Shown here: positions 40,403-51,262 of the stretch, piece by piece | Layout of the letters: each line of letters begins with the position of its first letter | How positions within the stretch are numbered: the stretch's first letter is position 1 | Assembly (NCBI RefSeq): GCF_017355405.1 | Contig: NZ_CP061177.1 | Location: 1,781,001-1,845,000 of the forward strand | Source of the DNA: Roseomonas haemaphysalidis | GTDB lineage: Bacteria; Pseudomonadota; Alphaproteobacteria; Acetobacterales; Acetobacteraceae | DNA length: 64,000 nt | Reading direction: 5' to 3' | Program-made: the position numbers and the translations under genes | The notes under the pieces: model-generated | Databases searched by the model: none | What the model was told of the DNA's origin: nothing | Seen by the model: only the letters and a program-made list of their open reading frames with translations

Positions 40403-40870
40403 CTAGGGCCGCCAGGCCCGGTGATACGGATGCCCGGAGCGGATCGCCTGCGCCCTGTAGAGCTGTTCCGCCAGCATCCCGCGCACCAGGAAGTGCGGCC
40501 AGGTCATCCGCCCCATGGAAAAGCGGAACTCGGCCCGCGCCAGCACGGCGGGGTCCAGCCCTTCCGCGCCGCCGATCAAAAAGGCGACCGCGCGGCCGCT
40601 TTCCTCCCACCGCGCCACCAGCGCCGCCAGCTCCTCGCTGTCCGGAGTGGCGCCGCCGAGGTCCATGGCGACAGCCAGCGCGCCATCCGGCAGGGCGGCC
40701 AGCAGCGCCGCACCTTCCCGCCGGCGGATCTCGGCCGCCGAGCCCCGGGCCTCCGGGATCTCCTTCACCGCGAGCGGCGGGCGGAGGCGGGCGTTGTGCT
40801 GCGCGAACAACGCCGCCTCCGGCCCTGGCTTCAGCCGGCCGACGGCCAGCAGCAGCGGCGCCCGGCTCAG
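40403..40870 (-). CDS. rlmH: 23S rRNA (pseudouridine-1915-N3)-methyltransferase, apparent CTG start
   Basis: SPOUT methyltransferase acting on m3-pseudouridine 1915 of 23S rRNA. Motifs: [33 protein letters not shown] and the C-terminal HPYHR. The normal N-terminus ([16 protein letters not shown]) is encoded, but no ATG, GTG or TTG precedes it in frame before an upstream stop. A CTG at 40870 overlaps the rsfS stop as CTGA and gives 155 residues, exactly the E. coli length. The nearest canonical-type codon is the TTG at 40810, which would cut off about 20 residues of the first strand. Confidence 0.85.
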   Translation of the reverse strand: MSRAPLLLAVGRLKPGPEAALFAQHNARLRPPLAVKEIPEARGSAAEIRRREGAALLAALPDGALAVAMDLGGATPDSEELAALVARWEESGRAVAFLIGGAEGLDPAVLARAEFRFSMGRMTWPHFLVRGMLAEQLYRAQAIRSGHPYHRAWRP

Positions 40871-42018
40871 TTGGCGTCCTCGTCGCCGGGGGCGATGTTC
40901 TCGTCCTCGATGTGGATGCCGTCGTCGCTGAGGTCGATCACGTCGTCCTCGAACTCGCCGGACAGGTCCTCGTCATCCGACTGCTCCGGCTCGTCGTCGA
41001 AGTCGGAAGCGACGGGGGCGGCGATCGGCGCGTCCTCGTCCAGCGGGCCATCGGTCGGGCTGTCGGGGCCCCACATCTTTTCCAGCCGGTAGTTGGCGCG
41101 CGCCTCCGGCCGGAACAGGTGGATCAGCAGGTCGCCGGCATCCAGCAAAACCCAGTCCGGCGAGGCCTCGGTGCGGATGCGCTTGGAGCCGAGCTCATAA
41201 AGCGCCTTCTCCACCTTGGCGGCCATGGCGTTGATCTGCCGCTCCACCAGGCCGGTGGCGATGATCATGCGGTCGGCGAAAGAGGCGCGGGTCGCCACGT
41301 CCAGCACCTGGATGTCCTCGGCCTTGTCATCCTCCAGGCTGGCCACGGCGGCGGCCACCAAGCGGTCGATCTCGGGCGGCGACAGCTTCTGGCGCGGCAC
41401 CTTGCCCTTGGCCTTCTTCAGCTTGGCGGGCTTCGCGGCCTCCATGTTCTCCGTCCGCGCGGCACGGCTCTCGGCGGCGGAACGCGCGCGCGCGGCGGCC
41501 TCGGCCTGCGCCTTGGGCATGGTGGCCGCGGTCTGCTTGGCGGCCGCGCGGGCCACGGCACTGGGGCGGGCGGTGGCGGCGCGGGCCGGCTTGCTGGCGC
41601 GGGCGGGCTTGGCGGGGCCGTCCTCGCGCGGGGTGCGCACGGCGCTGCCGGCGCGGGTTGGCCGGGCCGAGGCCTTGCCGGTGGTCGCCTTGGCCGCGGG
41701 CTTGGCGCGGGTAGTGGCCGGCTTGCTGCCGGGGGCGGCCTTGCGCGGCGCCTTGTCGGCGGTGCGGGACGGGGTGGAACGCGGGGTGATGGCGCGCGCC
41801 TCGGGCTTCTTGCGCGCCGGCGCCTCCGCCTTGGCGGCGGCCGCGGCCCGCGCGGCGCGCGGCACGCCCGGCTCGGCGGCGGCCGCGCGGGCAGGGCGGG
41901 CGGCGGCGGCGGGCTTGGCGGTGCGCAGCGTCGCGGCCTTGCCCGGCACGCGGGGGGTGGCGGCGGCCGGCTTGCGGCGTGGTGCGTCGCCGTCAGGGGT
42001 CTTGGGGGTGCGGGCCAT
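40867..42018 (-). CDS. rsfS: Ribosome silencing factor RsfS with long basic N-terminal extension
   Basis: 383 residues in place of the usual 105-150. The RsfS domain is at about 212-317: [52 protein letters not shown] and YRLEKMW. RsfS binds L14 and blocks subunit joining in starvation. Residues 1-205 are low-complexity Ala/Lys/Pro/Arg sequence like histone H1-type tails, and 318-383 form an acidic tail ([13 protein letters not shown]). The ATG at 42018 follows AAGGACG; internal ATGs could give shorter forms. Confidence 0.85.
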   Translation of the reverse strand: MARTPKTPDGDAPRRKPAAATPRVPGKAATLRTAKPAAAARPARAAAAEPGVPRAARAAAAAKAEAPARKKPEARAITPRSTPSRTADKAPRKAAPGSKPATTRAKPAAKATTGKASARPTRAGSAVRTPREDGPAKPARASKPARAATARPSAVARAAAKQTAATMPKAQAEAAARARSAAESRAARTENMEAAKPAKLKKAKGKVPRQKLSPPEIDRLVAAAVASLEDDKAEDIQVLDVATRASFADRMIIATGLVERQINAMAAKVEKALYELGSKRIRTEASPDWVLLDAGDLLIHLFRPEARANYRLEKMWGPDSPTDGPLDEDAPIAAPVASDFDDEPEQSDDEDLSGEFEDDVIDLSDDGIHIEDENIAPGDEDAN

Positions 42019-42745
42019 TCGGGCGTCCTTCGGGATCTTCGTGCGGGGCGTCGTGCAACTGTGCAGCGGTGTATGGCGCGGGTGGGCGGTGCCTCGCCAG
42101 CACCGATTCCCCTGCGTGGTCAATGCGCCGCCGCTCATGGCCGTTGCCGGCGCGGATGGCGGTGGCGCTGGCCGGATGCTCGCGCGCCGGGATCAGCGCC
42201 CAGGCCGGCAGGTCGTCCGGCGGGCGGGCCAGCAGCGCGCCGGGGTGGTGGCGGGCGTGGCGCAGCCGGTGGGCGGCGGCGCCGTGCAGCGCGCGGCGCG
42301 TCCAGTTCGGGCGGGGCAGCACGGCCACGGGGGTGTGCGACACCAGCTCGCGCCAGCGGCGCCAGCGCGGCAACTGCCACAGGTTGTCCGCCCCGATGAT
42401 CCACACAAAGCGCGCGCAGGGAAAGCGCCGTGCCAGCTTGCGCAGGGTCATGGCGCTGTAGCGCTCGCCCAGCGCCGCCTCGATGCCGGTGGCCAGGATG
42501 CGCGGCGGCTGCGCCATGCGGCGGGCCGACGCCAGCCGCTCGGCAAAGGGTGCCATGCCGTTCTTCGGCTTCAACGGATTGCCGGGGCTGACCAACAGCC
42601 ACACCTGGTCCAGACGCAGGGCGCGCAGCGCCATGCGGGCCACGTGCCGGTGGCCTTCATGTGCCGGGTTGAAGCTGCCGCCCAGCAGGCCGATGCGCAG
42701 GCGGCGCCGGTCCCCGTGGGGGCCGGGTTCGAAAGGCGGGCGCAA
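41993..42745 (-). CDS. nadD: Nicotinate-nucleotide adenylyltransferase
   Basis: About 250 residues. Makes nicotinate adenine dinucleotide from NaMN and ATP. The nucleotidyltransferase motif GGSFNPAHEGH lies at 22-32, and the second motif SATAIRAG near the C-terminus. No ATG is available; the TTG at 42745, 5 bp after the proA stop, gives the full N-terminus. After SATAIRAG the frame runs on for about 50 residues rich in His/Pro/Arg and overlaps the rsfS start by 26 bp. That tail is longer than usual. Confidence 0.88.
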   Translation of the reverse strand: MRPPFEPGPHGDRRRLRIGLLGGSFNPAHEGHRHVARMALRALRLDQVWLLVSPGNPLKPKNGMAPFAERLASARRMAQPPRILATGIEAALGERYSAMTLRKLARRFPCARFVWIIGADNLWQLPRWRRWRELVSHTPVAVLPRPNWTRRALHGAAAHRLRHARHHPGALLARPPDDLPAWALIPAREHPASATAIRAGNGHERRRIDHAGESVLARHRPPAPYTAAQLHDAPHEDPEGRPNGPHPQDP

Positions 42746-42750
42746 GCCGG

Positions 42751-44012
42751 CTAGGGCCGGGTCTGGCCGGTGCCGAGCACCTGGTAGCGATAGGTGCAAA
42801 GCTGCTCCAGCCCCACCGGGCCGCGCGCATGCATGCGGCCGGTGGCGATGCCGATCTCGGCGCCGAAGCCGAACTCGCCGCCGTCGCAGAACTGCGTGGG
42901 CGCGTTCCACAGCGAAACGGCCGAGGTGGTCTCGTCCAGAAAGCGCCGCGCCACGGCGGCATCTTCCGTCACGATGGATTCGGCGAACTCGGTGCCGAAG
43001 CGCCGGATATGCGCCAGCGCACCCTCCACGCCATCCACCACCGCGACGCTGAGCACGGCATCGAGCCATTCCGTGCCGAAGTCGGCCTCCGTCGCGGCCG
43101 GCAGCTCGGGCAGGATGGCGCGGGCGCGGGCATCGGCACGGAAGTCGCAGCCCAGCGCCCGCAGGTCGGTGACCAGCAGGGGCAGCAGGGCAGGGGCGAT
43201 GGCGGCATCCACCAGCAGCGTTTCGGTGGCGCCGCAGATGCCGGTGCGGCGCATCTTGCCGTTGGCCACCACGGCGCGCGCCATGGCCGGGTCGGCCGCG
43301 CCATCCACGTAGACGTGGTTCAGCCCCTCGGCATGCGCCAGCACGGGCACGCGCGCTTCGCGCATCACCCGCGTCACCAGCCCCTTGCCGCCGCGCGGGA
43401 TGATCAGATCGATCTGCCCCGAGGCCGCCAGCATGGCCCCCACAAAGCCGCGGTCCTGGGTGGGGGCGGTCTGCACCGCCGCTTCCGGCAGCCCGGCCTC
43501 CCGCAGGCCCTGCGCCATGCAGGCGCGGATGGCGGCGGAGGAGCGCGCGCTTTCGCTGCCGCCGCGCAGCAGCACGGCCGAGCCCGCCTTGAGGCACAGC
43601 GCGCCGGCATCGGCGGTGACGTTGGGGCGGCTCTCGTAGATCATGCCGATGACGCCGAGCGGCTGCGCCACGCGGCGGATCACCAGCCCGTTGGGCCGGG
43701 TCCATTCGGCCAGCACGCGGCCCACCGGGTCCGGCAGGGCCGCCACCTGCTCCAGCCCCTGGGCCATGCTTTCCACGCGGGCGGGGTTCAGGGTCAGCCG
43801 GTCGCGAAAGGCGGGGGCGAGGTCGGGGTGGGCCGCGAGGTCGGCGGCATTGGCGGCCAGCAGCGCGTCCTGCCCGGCGCGCAGCGCGGCGGCGGCGGCG
43901 CGGAGCGCGGCGTCCTTGGCCTCGGCCGGGGCCCGGGCGAGCAGCGTGGCCGCGGCGCGCGCGGCTTCGGCGACCGCCTGCAACTGCCGGGCGATGGGGT
44001 CGGCGATGGCGT

Positions 44013-44016
<4 letters not shown>
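42751..44016 (-). CDS. proA: Gamma-glutamyl phosphate reductase
   Basis: 421 residues. NADPH-dependent reduction of gamma-glutamyl phosphate to glutamate semialdehyde in proline synthesis. Catalytic cysteine in [16 protein letters not shown]; other family blocks are [16 protein letters not shown] and [12 protein letters not shown]. It overlaps the proB stop by ATGA, so the two enzymes that handle the unstable acyl phosphate are translated together. Confidence 0.96.
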
Positions 44017-46249
<2,233 letters not shown>

Positions 46250-46519
46250 TTACTCGGCGGCCTGCGGCAGCGGCTCGACGGAAACGTGTACGCGGCCTTC
46301 GGCGCGGCGGGTGAACTTCACCTTGCCCTCGATCGCGGCGTGGATGGAGTGGGTGCGGCCGCACAGCACGTTGTTGCCCGGGACCATCTTGGTGCCGCGC
46401 TGCGTCACGATGATGTTGCCGGCCAGCACATGCTCGCCACCGAACTTCTTGACGCCGAGGCGCTTGCCGGCGGAGTCGCGGCCGTTGCGGGAAGAGCCGC
46501 CTGCCTTCTTATGTGCCAT
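46250..46519 (-). CDS. rpmA: 50S ribosomal protein L27
   Basis: 89 residues. N-terminus [21 protein letters not shown] typical of L27 near the peptidyl-transferase centre. No cleavable Firmicutes-type N-terminal extension. It lies 15 bp after rplU and is followed by an intrinsic terminator. Confidence 0.98.
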   Translation of the reverse strand: MAHKKAGGSSRNGRDSAGKRLGVKKFGGEHVLAGNIIVTQRGTKMVPGNNVLCGRTHSIHAAIEGKVKFTRRAEGRVHVSVEPLPQAAE

Positions 46520-46534
46520 GGGGAGTGTCTCCTA

Positions 46535-46852
46535 TCAGGCCGCGTTGATAGCGGAGATGCGCAGGACGGTCTGTTCCTGGCGGTGGCCGTTCTTGCGGCG
46601 GCTGTTCTGGCGGCGGCGCTTCTTGAAGATGATGATCTTCGCGCCGCGGTTCTGCTCGACCACGGTGGCGGTGACGGTGGCGCCGGCGATGGTGGGGGCG
46701 CCCAGCGTCAGGCCGGCGTCGCCGCCGATGGCGAGCACGTCCTGGAAGGTCACGGTCGCGCCGGCTTCGGCTTCCAGACGCTCAACGGTGAGCACCGCGT
46801 CGGGGGTGACGCGGTACTGCTTGCCGCCGGTACGGATCACTGCGTAGGTCAT
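46535..46852 (-). CDS. rplU: 50S ribosomal protein L21
   Basis: 105 residues. [20 protein letters not shown] is a typical L21 start, and the C-terminal [16 protein letters not shown] is the RNA-binding segment. The ATG at 46852 matches the family start. A sigma-70-type promoter is visible about 105 bp upstream. First gene of the rplU-rpmA(-obgE) unit. Confidence 0.98.
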   Translation of the reverse strand: MTYAVIRTGGKQYRVTPDAVLTVERLEAEAGATVTFQDVLAIGGDAGLTLGAPTIAGATVTATVVEQNRGAKIIIFKKRRRQNSRRKNGHRQEQTVLRISAINAA

Positions 46853-46956
46853 GGTTCGCCCTGAAGCTGTAGCCTGGCCGGCCAGAGAAGAATATGAAAT
46901 CCAAACGGCCGGACAACGGCCGCCGGCGGAACGCGGGTCCCGCCGGAGAGGAGGGG

Positions 46957-46986
46957 CGTATAACGCTGCGCACGCGCCAGAGTCAA
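46957..46986 (-). promoter_or_regulatory. Sigma-70-type promoter for rplU
   Basis: On the minus strand TTGACT (46981-46986), a 17-18 bp spacer and TTATAC/TATACG (46957-46963). The -35 box matches the consensus at five of six positions. The distance to the rplU ATG leaves a leader of about 95 bases. Confidence 0.7.
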
Positions 46987-47028
46987 CGTTGCCGCACCGA
47001 TTCCTCGCCCCGGCGGCGCGCCGCCCCA

Positions 47029-47057
47029 TTGCATGACGCGCGGCGCGCCCTTATACC
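47029..47057 (+). promoter_or_regulatory. Sigma-70-type promoter for tRNA-Ser
   Basis: TTGCAT (47029-47034), a 17-bp spacer and TATACC (47052-47057), 30 bp before the tRNA. It is back-to-back with the rplU promoter. Confidence 0.65.
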
Positions 47058-47087
47058 GCCCGCCACCTGACGACCCAGGGACCCCAC

Positions 47088-47177
<90 letters not shown>

Positions 47178-47232
47178 TGGTCCACGGCGCAAGGCTCGCT
47201 GGAAACGGCGCCGCCGCCGGCCCGGGCCGCGC

Positions 47233-48576
47233 CTAGGCGGCGCGCACCTGCCGCAGGAAGTCCCGCACCGACCCCGACAGTTCCTGCACCTGGCCGTTCA
47301 GCGCGCGCGTTTCCTGGTCCACCTCGCCGGTCATGCGATGGCTTGTTGCGGCGGTGTCGCGCAGCCCTTCCATCTGCTGGTCCACCACCCGGTTGCCGTC
47401 CGCCGCGCCCTGCACGCTGCGCGAGATCTCCGCCGTGGCACTGCCCTGCTGCTCCACCGCGGCGGCGATGGCCGTGGCGATGTCGCCCATCTCGCCCACC
47501 GTGGTGCTGATGCTGCGGATCGCCTGCACCGCGCCCTGGGTGGCGGATTGCATCTGCTCGATCTGCTGGCGGATGTCGTCCGTGGCGCGGGATGTTTGGC
47601 TGGCCAGCCCCTTGACCTCGCTGGCCACCACCGCGAAGCCCTTGCCGCTGTCGCCCGCCCGCGCCGCCTCGATCGTGGCGTTCAGAGCCAGCAGGTTGGT
47701 TTGCCCCGCGATGTCGCCGATCAGCCGCACCACGTCGCCGATCCGCCCGGCGGCATCCGACAGCGTTTGCACCACCTGGTCCGTTTCGGCGGCGCTGCGC
47801 ACGGCGCGGCTGGCGATGTCGGCCGACTGCGTCACCTGGCGCGTGATCTCGCGGATGGAGGCGGTCAGCTCCTCTGTCGCGGCGGCGACGGTGTTGATGT
47901 TCTCGCTGGCTTCGCGCGCGGCGCCGGCCGCGGTGCCCATCCGCTCGCTGGCCAGGGCAGCGGTTTCGCCCATGCCGTGCACGCTGGTGGCCAGGTGCTG
48001 GGTGGATGCCGTGACACCGTCGATCACGCCGTTCACGCCGGTTTCGAACCGCTGCGCGAAGCCGTGCATCAGGGCCCGGCGCGCGTCCTGCTCGGCCACC
48101 GCATAGGTTTCCAGCAGCACTTCCAGGTCCAGCCACGCGGCGGCGGACAGTGCCGCGGTCATGGCGGCATGCCTCCGCTGCTGCTGGCCGCGCCTCCAGC
48201 CCCAGCTTCCGGCCGGTGCCAGCCGCGCGACCACGGCGGCGGACACGGTGCGGTGGCACAGGGTCACGGCATAGGCCGGCGCGCCGTGCCGGTACAGCGC
48301 CTCGGCCAGGGCCTGCGCGGATGCGTAGAAGCCGTCGCCGAGCTCGCCGCAGATGACGCGCTCCCAATGCGCCAGGCGCGGGCCGTGCACCGCCGGCTGC
48401 TCCAAGGCGTGGCGGATTTCCGGCCAGGGGTCGAAGGCCTGGTGCAGCTGTTCCAGCAGCGCCGGCAGCGCTTGGCGGGCGAAGCCGGCGTTGCTTTGCA
48501 GCAGCCGGATGCTGTCCGGCGTCAGGCCGAAGGCGTGCAGCCGGCGGCGGTGGGCACTGTCCGACGTGTCGATCAT
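47233..48576 (-). CDS. Soluble methyl-accepting chemotaxis-type protein with globin-like N-terminal domain
   Basis: 447 residues, no membrane helix and no HAMP domain, so probably cytoplasmic. The C-terminal signalling domain has the CheA/CheW-contact tip [18 protein letters not shown] at about 289-306 and long flanking heptad helices. Residues about 10-150 resemble the protoglobin (globin-coupled sensor) fold: [30 protein letters not shown] and [11 protein letters not shown]. The usual proximal-histidine spacing is not clear, so haem binding is uncertain. There are no che genes nearby. The start is the ATG at 48576. Confidence 0.8.
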   Translation of the reverse strand: MIDTSDSAHRRRLHAFGLTPDSIRLLQSNAGFARQALPALLEQLHQAFDPWPEIRHALEQPAVHGPRLAHWERVICGELGDGFYASAQALAEALYRHGAPAYAVTLCHRTVSAAVVARLAPAGSWGWRRGQQQRRHAAMTAALSAAAWLDLEVLLETYAVAEQDARRALMHGFAQRFETGVNGVIDGVTASTQHLATSVHGMGETAALASERMGTAAGAAREASENINTVAAATEELTASIREITRQVTQSADIASRAVRSAAETDQVVQTLSDAAGRIGDVVRLIGDIAGQTNLLALNATIEAARAGDSGKGFAVVASEVKGLASQTSRATDDIRQQIEQMQSATQGAVQAIRSISTTVGEMGDIATAIAAAVEQQGSATAEISRSVQGAADGNRVVDQQMEGLRDTAATSHRMTGEVDQETRALNGQVQELSGSVRDFLRQVRAA

Positions 48577-48752
48577 GTGGGGTGTCTCCTGGTGGCCGGA
48601 TTGATGCGCGCCAGGCCCTAACCAATTGTGAATCTGCTTGACAAATTCCGACAACTTTCCGTGTGGCTGCCCGTCCGGCCGCTGCCTCGTCGGCCGTGCA
48701 TCCGCTGCACCGCGCCGCCCGTAGCATTCCCGCAAGCGGGCAGGAGACGAGC

Positions 48753-49058
48753 ATGCGGAACGACAAGGCGCAGTGGCCTACCTCCGGGTTGCTGCGGGAG
48801 CTGAGCGCGATCGAGCAGGTCTTTGCCGACGGCAACCGCGCGGTGCGTTTGAGCGCGCTGTGCTGGATGGCCGCGGTGGTCGCCTCGCTGCCCCCGGGCA
48901 GCGGCCAGGACGCGGCGGAGGACCGGCTGTCGGCGCTGATCGCCGAGGCGGCGCTGGAGCCGCAGGCCTTGCGCGACGTGCTGGCGTTCCGCCGCCAGGG
49001 CATGCTTGCCACGCCCTGGCCCACGACGCCGACGCTGCGGCGCGGCAGGGCGGCCTAG
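48753..49058 (+). CDS. Hypothetical protein
   Basis: 101 residues, mostly helical, soluble, with no recognised family ([19 protein letters not shown], then [20 protein letters not shown]). The ATG at 48753 follows a good Shine-Dalgarno (CAGGAGA). It is divergent from the chemoreceptor-like gene, with 176 bp between, and ends 4 bp inside the ModE-like gene tail-to-tail. Confidence 0.6.
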   Translation: MRNDKAQWPTSGLLRELSAIEQVFADGNRAVRLSALCWMAAVVASLPPGSGQDAAEDRLSALIAEAALEPQALRDVLAFRRQGMLATPWPTTPTLRRGRAA

Positions 49059-49408
49059 GGCATCAGGCGGCGCAGCGCGTCCAACTCGGGGGCCGCCGCG
49101 GCGCCGGCCGCCCGCTCCACCGCGCGATAATGGCGGATCACCGCCTCACCGGCCGGCGTCAACCGCGCGCCGCCGCCGCCGGCACCGCCCGCCGCCGTTT
49201 CCACCACCGGCGCTGCAAGCCCGGCGTTGAGCGTTTCCACCAGCTCCCACGCCCGGCGGTACGACATGCGCAGCGACCGCCCGGCGGCCGAGATGGAGCC
49301 GCGCGCCGCGATCTCTTCCAGCAGCCGCACCTTGCCGGGGCCGATCCGCAACCCGCCGGGCAGGTCGATGCGCAGGCTCAGCACCGCGCCGGGGGGCGGC
49401 TGGCTCAT
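49055..49408 (-). CDS. ModE-like winged-helix regulator (HTH domain only)
   Basis: 117 residues with the ModE/LysR-type N-terminal HTH: VRLLEEIAARGSISAAGRSL then MSYRRAWELVETLNAGL. The C-terminal molybdate-binding (TOBE/Mop) domains of full ModE are absent, as in the stand-alone YjgA/MopAB-type HTH proteins. It is the last gene of modB-modC-HTH, overlapping the modC stop, and probably controls molybdate-related genes without sensing molybdate through its own TOBE domain. Confidence 0.87.
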   Translation of the reverse strand: MSQPPPGAVLSLRIDLPGGLRIGPGKVRLLEEIAARGSISAAGRSLRMSYRRAWELVETLNAGLAAPVVETAAGGAGGGGARLTPAGEAVIRHYRAVERAAGAAAAPELDALRRLMP

Positions 49409-50493
49409 GCGCCGGGCCCGCGCGGCGCCAGCGCCACTGACTTGACCAGCGCCCACAGCGGCTGGCCCGGCCGCAGCGACAGGCGGTGCGCGGAATCCAG
49501 CGTCACGCGCGCCAGCAGCAGGCTGGGGCCGGCGCGCAGCCGCAGCATCGCCTCGCCGGCGGCGCCCGGCTCCAGCGCTTCCAGCACCACCGGCAGGACG
49601 TTCTGCACGGACAAGCCGCGCGGCTCCTCGGTGGCCACCGCGACATCGCGCGCCCGCAGCCGCAGCCGCTGCGTGCTGCCGACCGGCGCGGGCGCCAGCG
49701 GCACCGATAGCGTGCCGCCGGGAAAGCCCAGCCGGGTGAGCTGCCGCGCCGGGTCGTGCGCCAGCACCGTGCAGGGCAGCAGCGCGCCGGCATCCCGCCG
49801 CCCGGCCAGCATGGGCAGGTCGGTGCGCGCGGCCAGCGCCTCCACCGCGCCGCTGGCCAGCACGCGGCCACCGGCCAGCAGCACCAGCGAATCGGCCAGC
49901 TGGTCCACCTCCTCCAGCGCGTGGGTGACGTAGAGCAGGGGGATGGACAGTTCCTGCCGCAGGCGTGCCAGAAAGGGCAGCACCTCGGCCTTGCGCGGTG
50001 CGTCCAGCGCCGCCAGCGGCTCGTCCATCAGCAGCATGGCGGGGCGCGACAACAGCGCGCGGCCCAACGCCACGCGCTGCTTCTCGCCGCCCGACAGCGC
50101 CGCCGGGCGGCGGGCCAGCAGGGCCTCGATGCCGAGCAGCGATACCACCTCGTCGAAGCCTGGGCCGGTGGTGCCGCGCGGCGCGCGGCGCAGCCCGTAG
50201 CGCAGGTTGCCGGAAACGGACAGGTGGGGGAACAGCCGCGCATCCTGGAACACCATGCCGCAGCGGCGGCGCTCGGCCGGCACCATGCGGCGGCCGCCAT
50301 GGTCGAACAGCACGGCATCGCCCAGCGCGATGCGCCCGGCATCCGGCCGCAGCAACCCGGCCACGGCCGCCAGGATGGTGGACTTGCCGCAGCCGGAAGG
50401 GCCGAACAGCGCCGTGACGCCGGCTGCCGGCGCGCGAAAGCCGACATCCAGCGAAAAGCCCGGCCAGTCGTGCCGCAGCGCGACCTCCAGCAT
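49405..50493 (-). CDS. modC: Molybdate ABC transporter ATP-binding protein
   Basis: 362 residues. Walker A GPSGCGKST at 31-39, signature AALSGGEKQRVALGRAL, Walker B MLLMDEPLAALD, and a C-terminal TOBE/Mop domain (LSVQNVLPVVLEALEP). It powers molybdate (or tungstate) uptake with ModB. Overlaps modB upstream (ATGA) and the HTH gene downstream. Confidence 0.93.
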   Translation of the reverse strand: MLEVALRHDWPGFSLDVGFRAPAAGVTALFGPSGCGKSTILAAVAGLLRPDAGRIALGDAVLFDHGGRRMVPAERRRCGMVFQDARLFPHLSVSGNLRYGLRRAPRGTTGPGFDEVVSLLGIEALLARRPAALSGGEKQRVALGRALLSRPAMLLMDEPLAALDAPRKAEVLPFLARLRQELSIPLLYVTHALEEVDQLADSLVLLAGGRVLASGAVEALAARTDLPMLAGRRDAGALLPCTVLAHDPARQLTRLGFPGGTLSVPLAPAPVGSTQRLRLRARDVAVATEEPRGLSVQNVLPVVLEALEPGAAGEAMLRLRAGPSLLLARVTLDSAHRLSLRPGQPLWALVKSVALAPRGPGA

Positions 50494-51197
50494 CAGGCGG
50501 GCGCCCGGCCGAGCATGGCCTGCATGCGCCGCCCGGCGGCATCGGCCAGCAACAGGCCACACAGCGCCAGCACCAGCGACACGCCGGCCAGCTTGGCCGC
50601 CGTCGCCTCGCCGCCCGGCGTTTGCGTCGCGCTGTAGATGGCCAGCGGCAGGGTCTGCGTGGCGCCGGGGATGTTGGAGGCGAAGGTGATCACGGCACCG
50701 AACTCGCCAAGCCCGGCGGCAAAGGCGGTGATGGCGCCGGACAGGATGCCTGGCGCGATCAGCGGCAGGGTGACGGTGAAAAAGCGGTCCAGCGGCCCGG
50801 CGCCCAGCGTGCGGGCGGCCGCTTCCAGCCCCGGGTCCACCGCGTCCAGGCTCAGCCGCACGGCGCGCACGATCAGGGGAAAGGACATCACGGCGGTGGC
50901 CAGCGCCGCGCCGCCGGTGGTGAACACCAGCCGCACCCCGAACCATTCGTTCAGCAGCGCGCCCACCGGCCCGCGCAGCCCGAAGGTCACCAGCAGCAGC
51001 CAGCCCACCACCACGGGCGGCATGACCAGCGGCAGGTGCACCAGCGCGTCCAGCGCCGCGCGGCCGGGAAAGCGGCCGCGCGCCAGCAGCCAGGCCGCCG
51101 CCACCGCCGGCGGCAGGCCGAACAGCACGGACCGCAGCGCCACCGACAGGCTGAGCCGCACCGCCTGCCATTCCTCGGGCGTCAGCCAGTCGAACAA
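50493..51197 (-). CDS. modB: Molybdate ABC transporter permease
   Basis: 234 residues with about five membrane helices and the ModB-type cytoplasmic loop AARTLGAGPLDRFFTVTLP. It starts with TTG at 51197, as no ATG or GTG lies suitably upstream. N-terminus FDWLTPEEWQAVRLSLSVAL is typical of ModB. The periplasmic ModA gene that usually precedes it is not present; the upstream gene is a D-lactate dehydrogenase-like gene. Confidence 0.92.
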   Translation of the reverse strand: MFDWLTPEEWQAVRLSLSVALRSVLFGLPPAVAAAWLLARGRFPGRAALDALVHLPLVMPPVVVGWLLLVTFGLRGPVGALLNEWFGVRLVFTTGGAALATAVMSFPLIVRAVRLSLDAVDPGLEAAARTLGAGPLDRFFTVTLPLIAPGILSGAITAFAAGLGEFGAVITFASNIPGATQTLPLAIYSATQTPGGEATAAKLAGVSLVLALCGLLLADAAGRRMQAMLGRAPA

Positions 51198-51262
51198 GGG
51201 GCGGTTCCGTGCGCTGTTCCCTGCCGGCTATATCGATGCCGGGCAGGGGGCACAAGCGGGCC

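Noticed and set aside
41993..42018. The nadD/rsfS overlap as a sign of frameshift
   Set aside because: Both frames are intact; a 26-bp overlap with rsfS starting inside the nadD tail is a normal coupling arrangement in this cluster.
39097..42399. A 1100-codon plus-strand open frame across fbaA, rlmH and rsfS
   Set aside because: Three recognisable genes lie on the other strand, and the plus-strand translation shows only compositional repeats.
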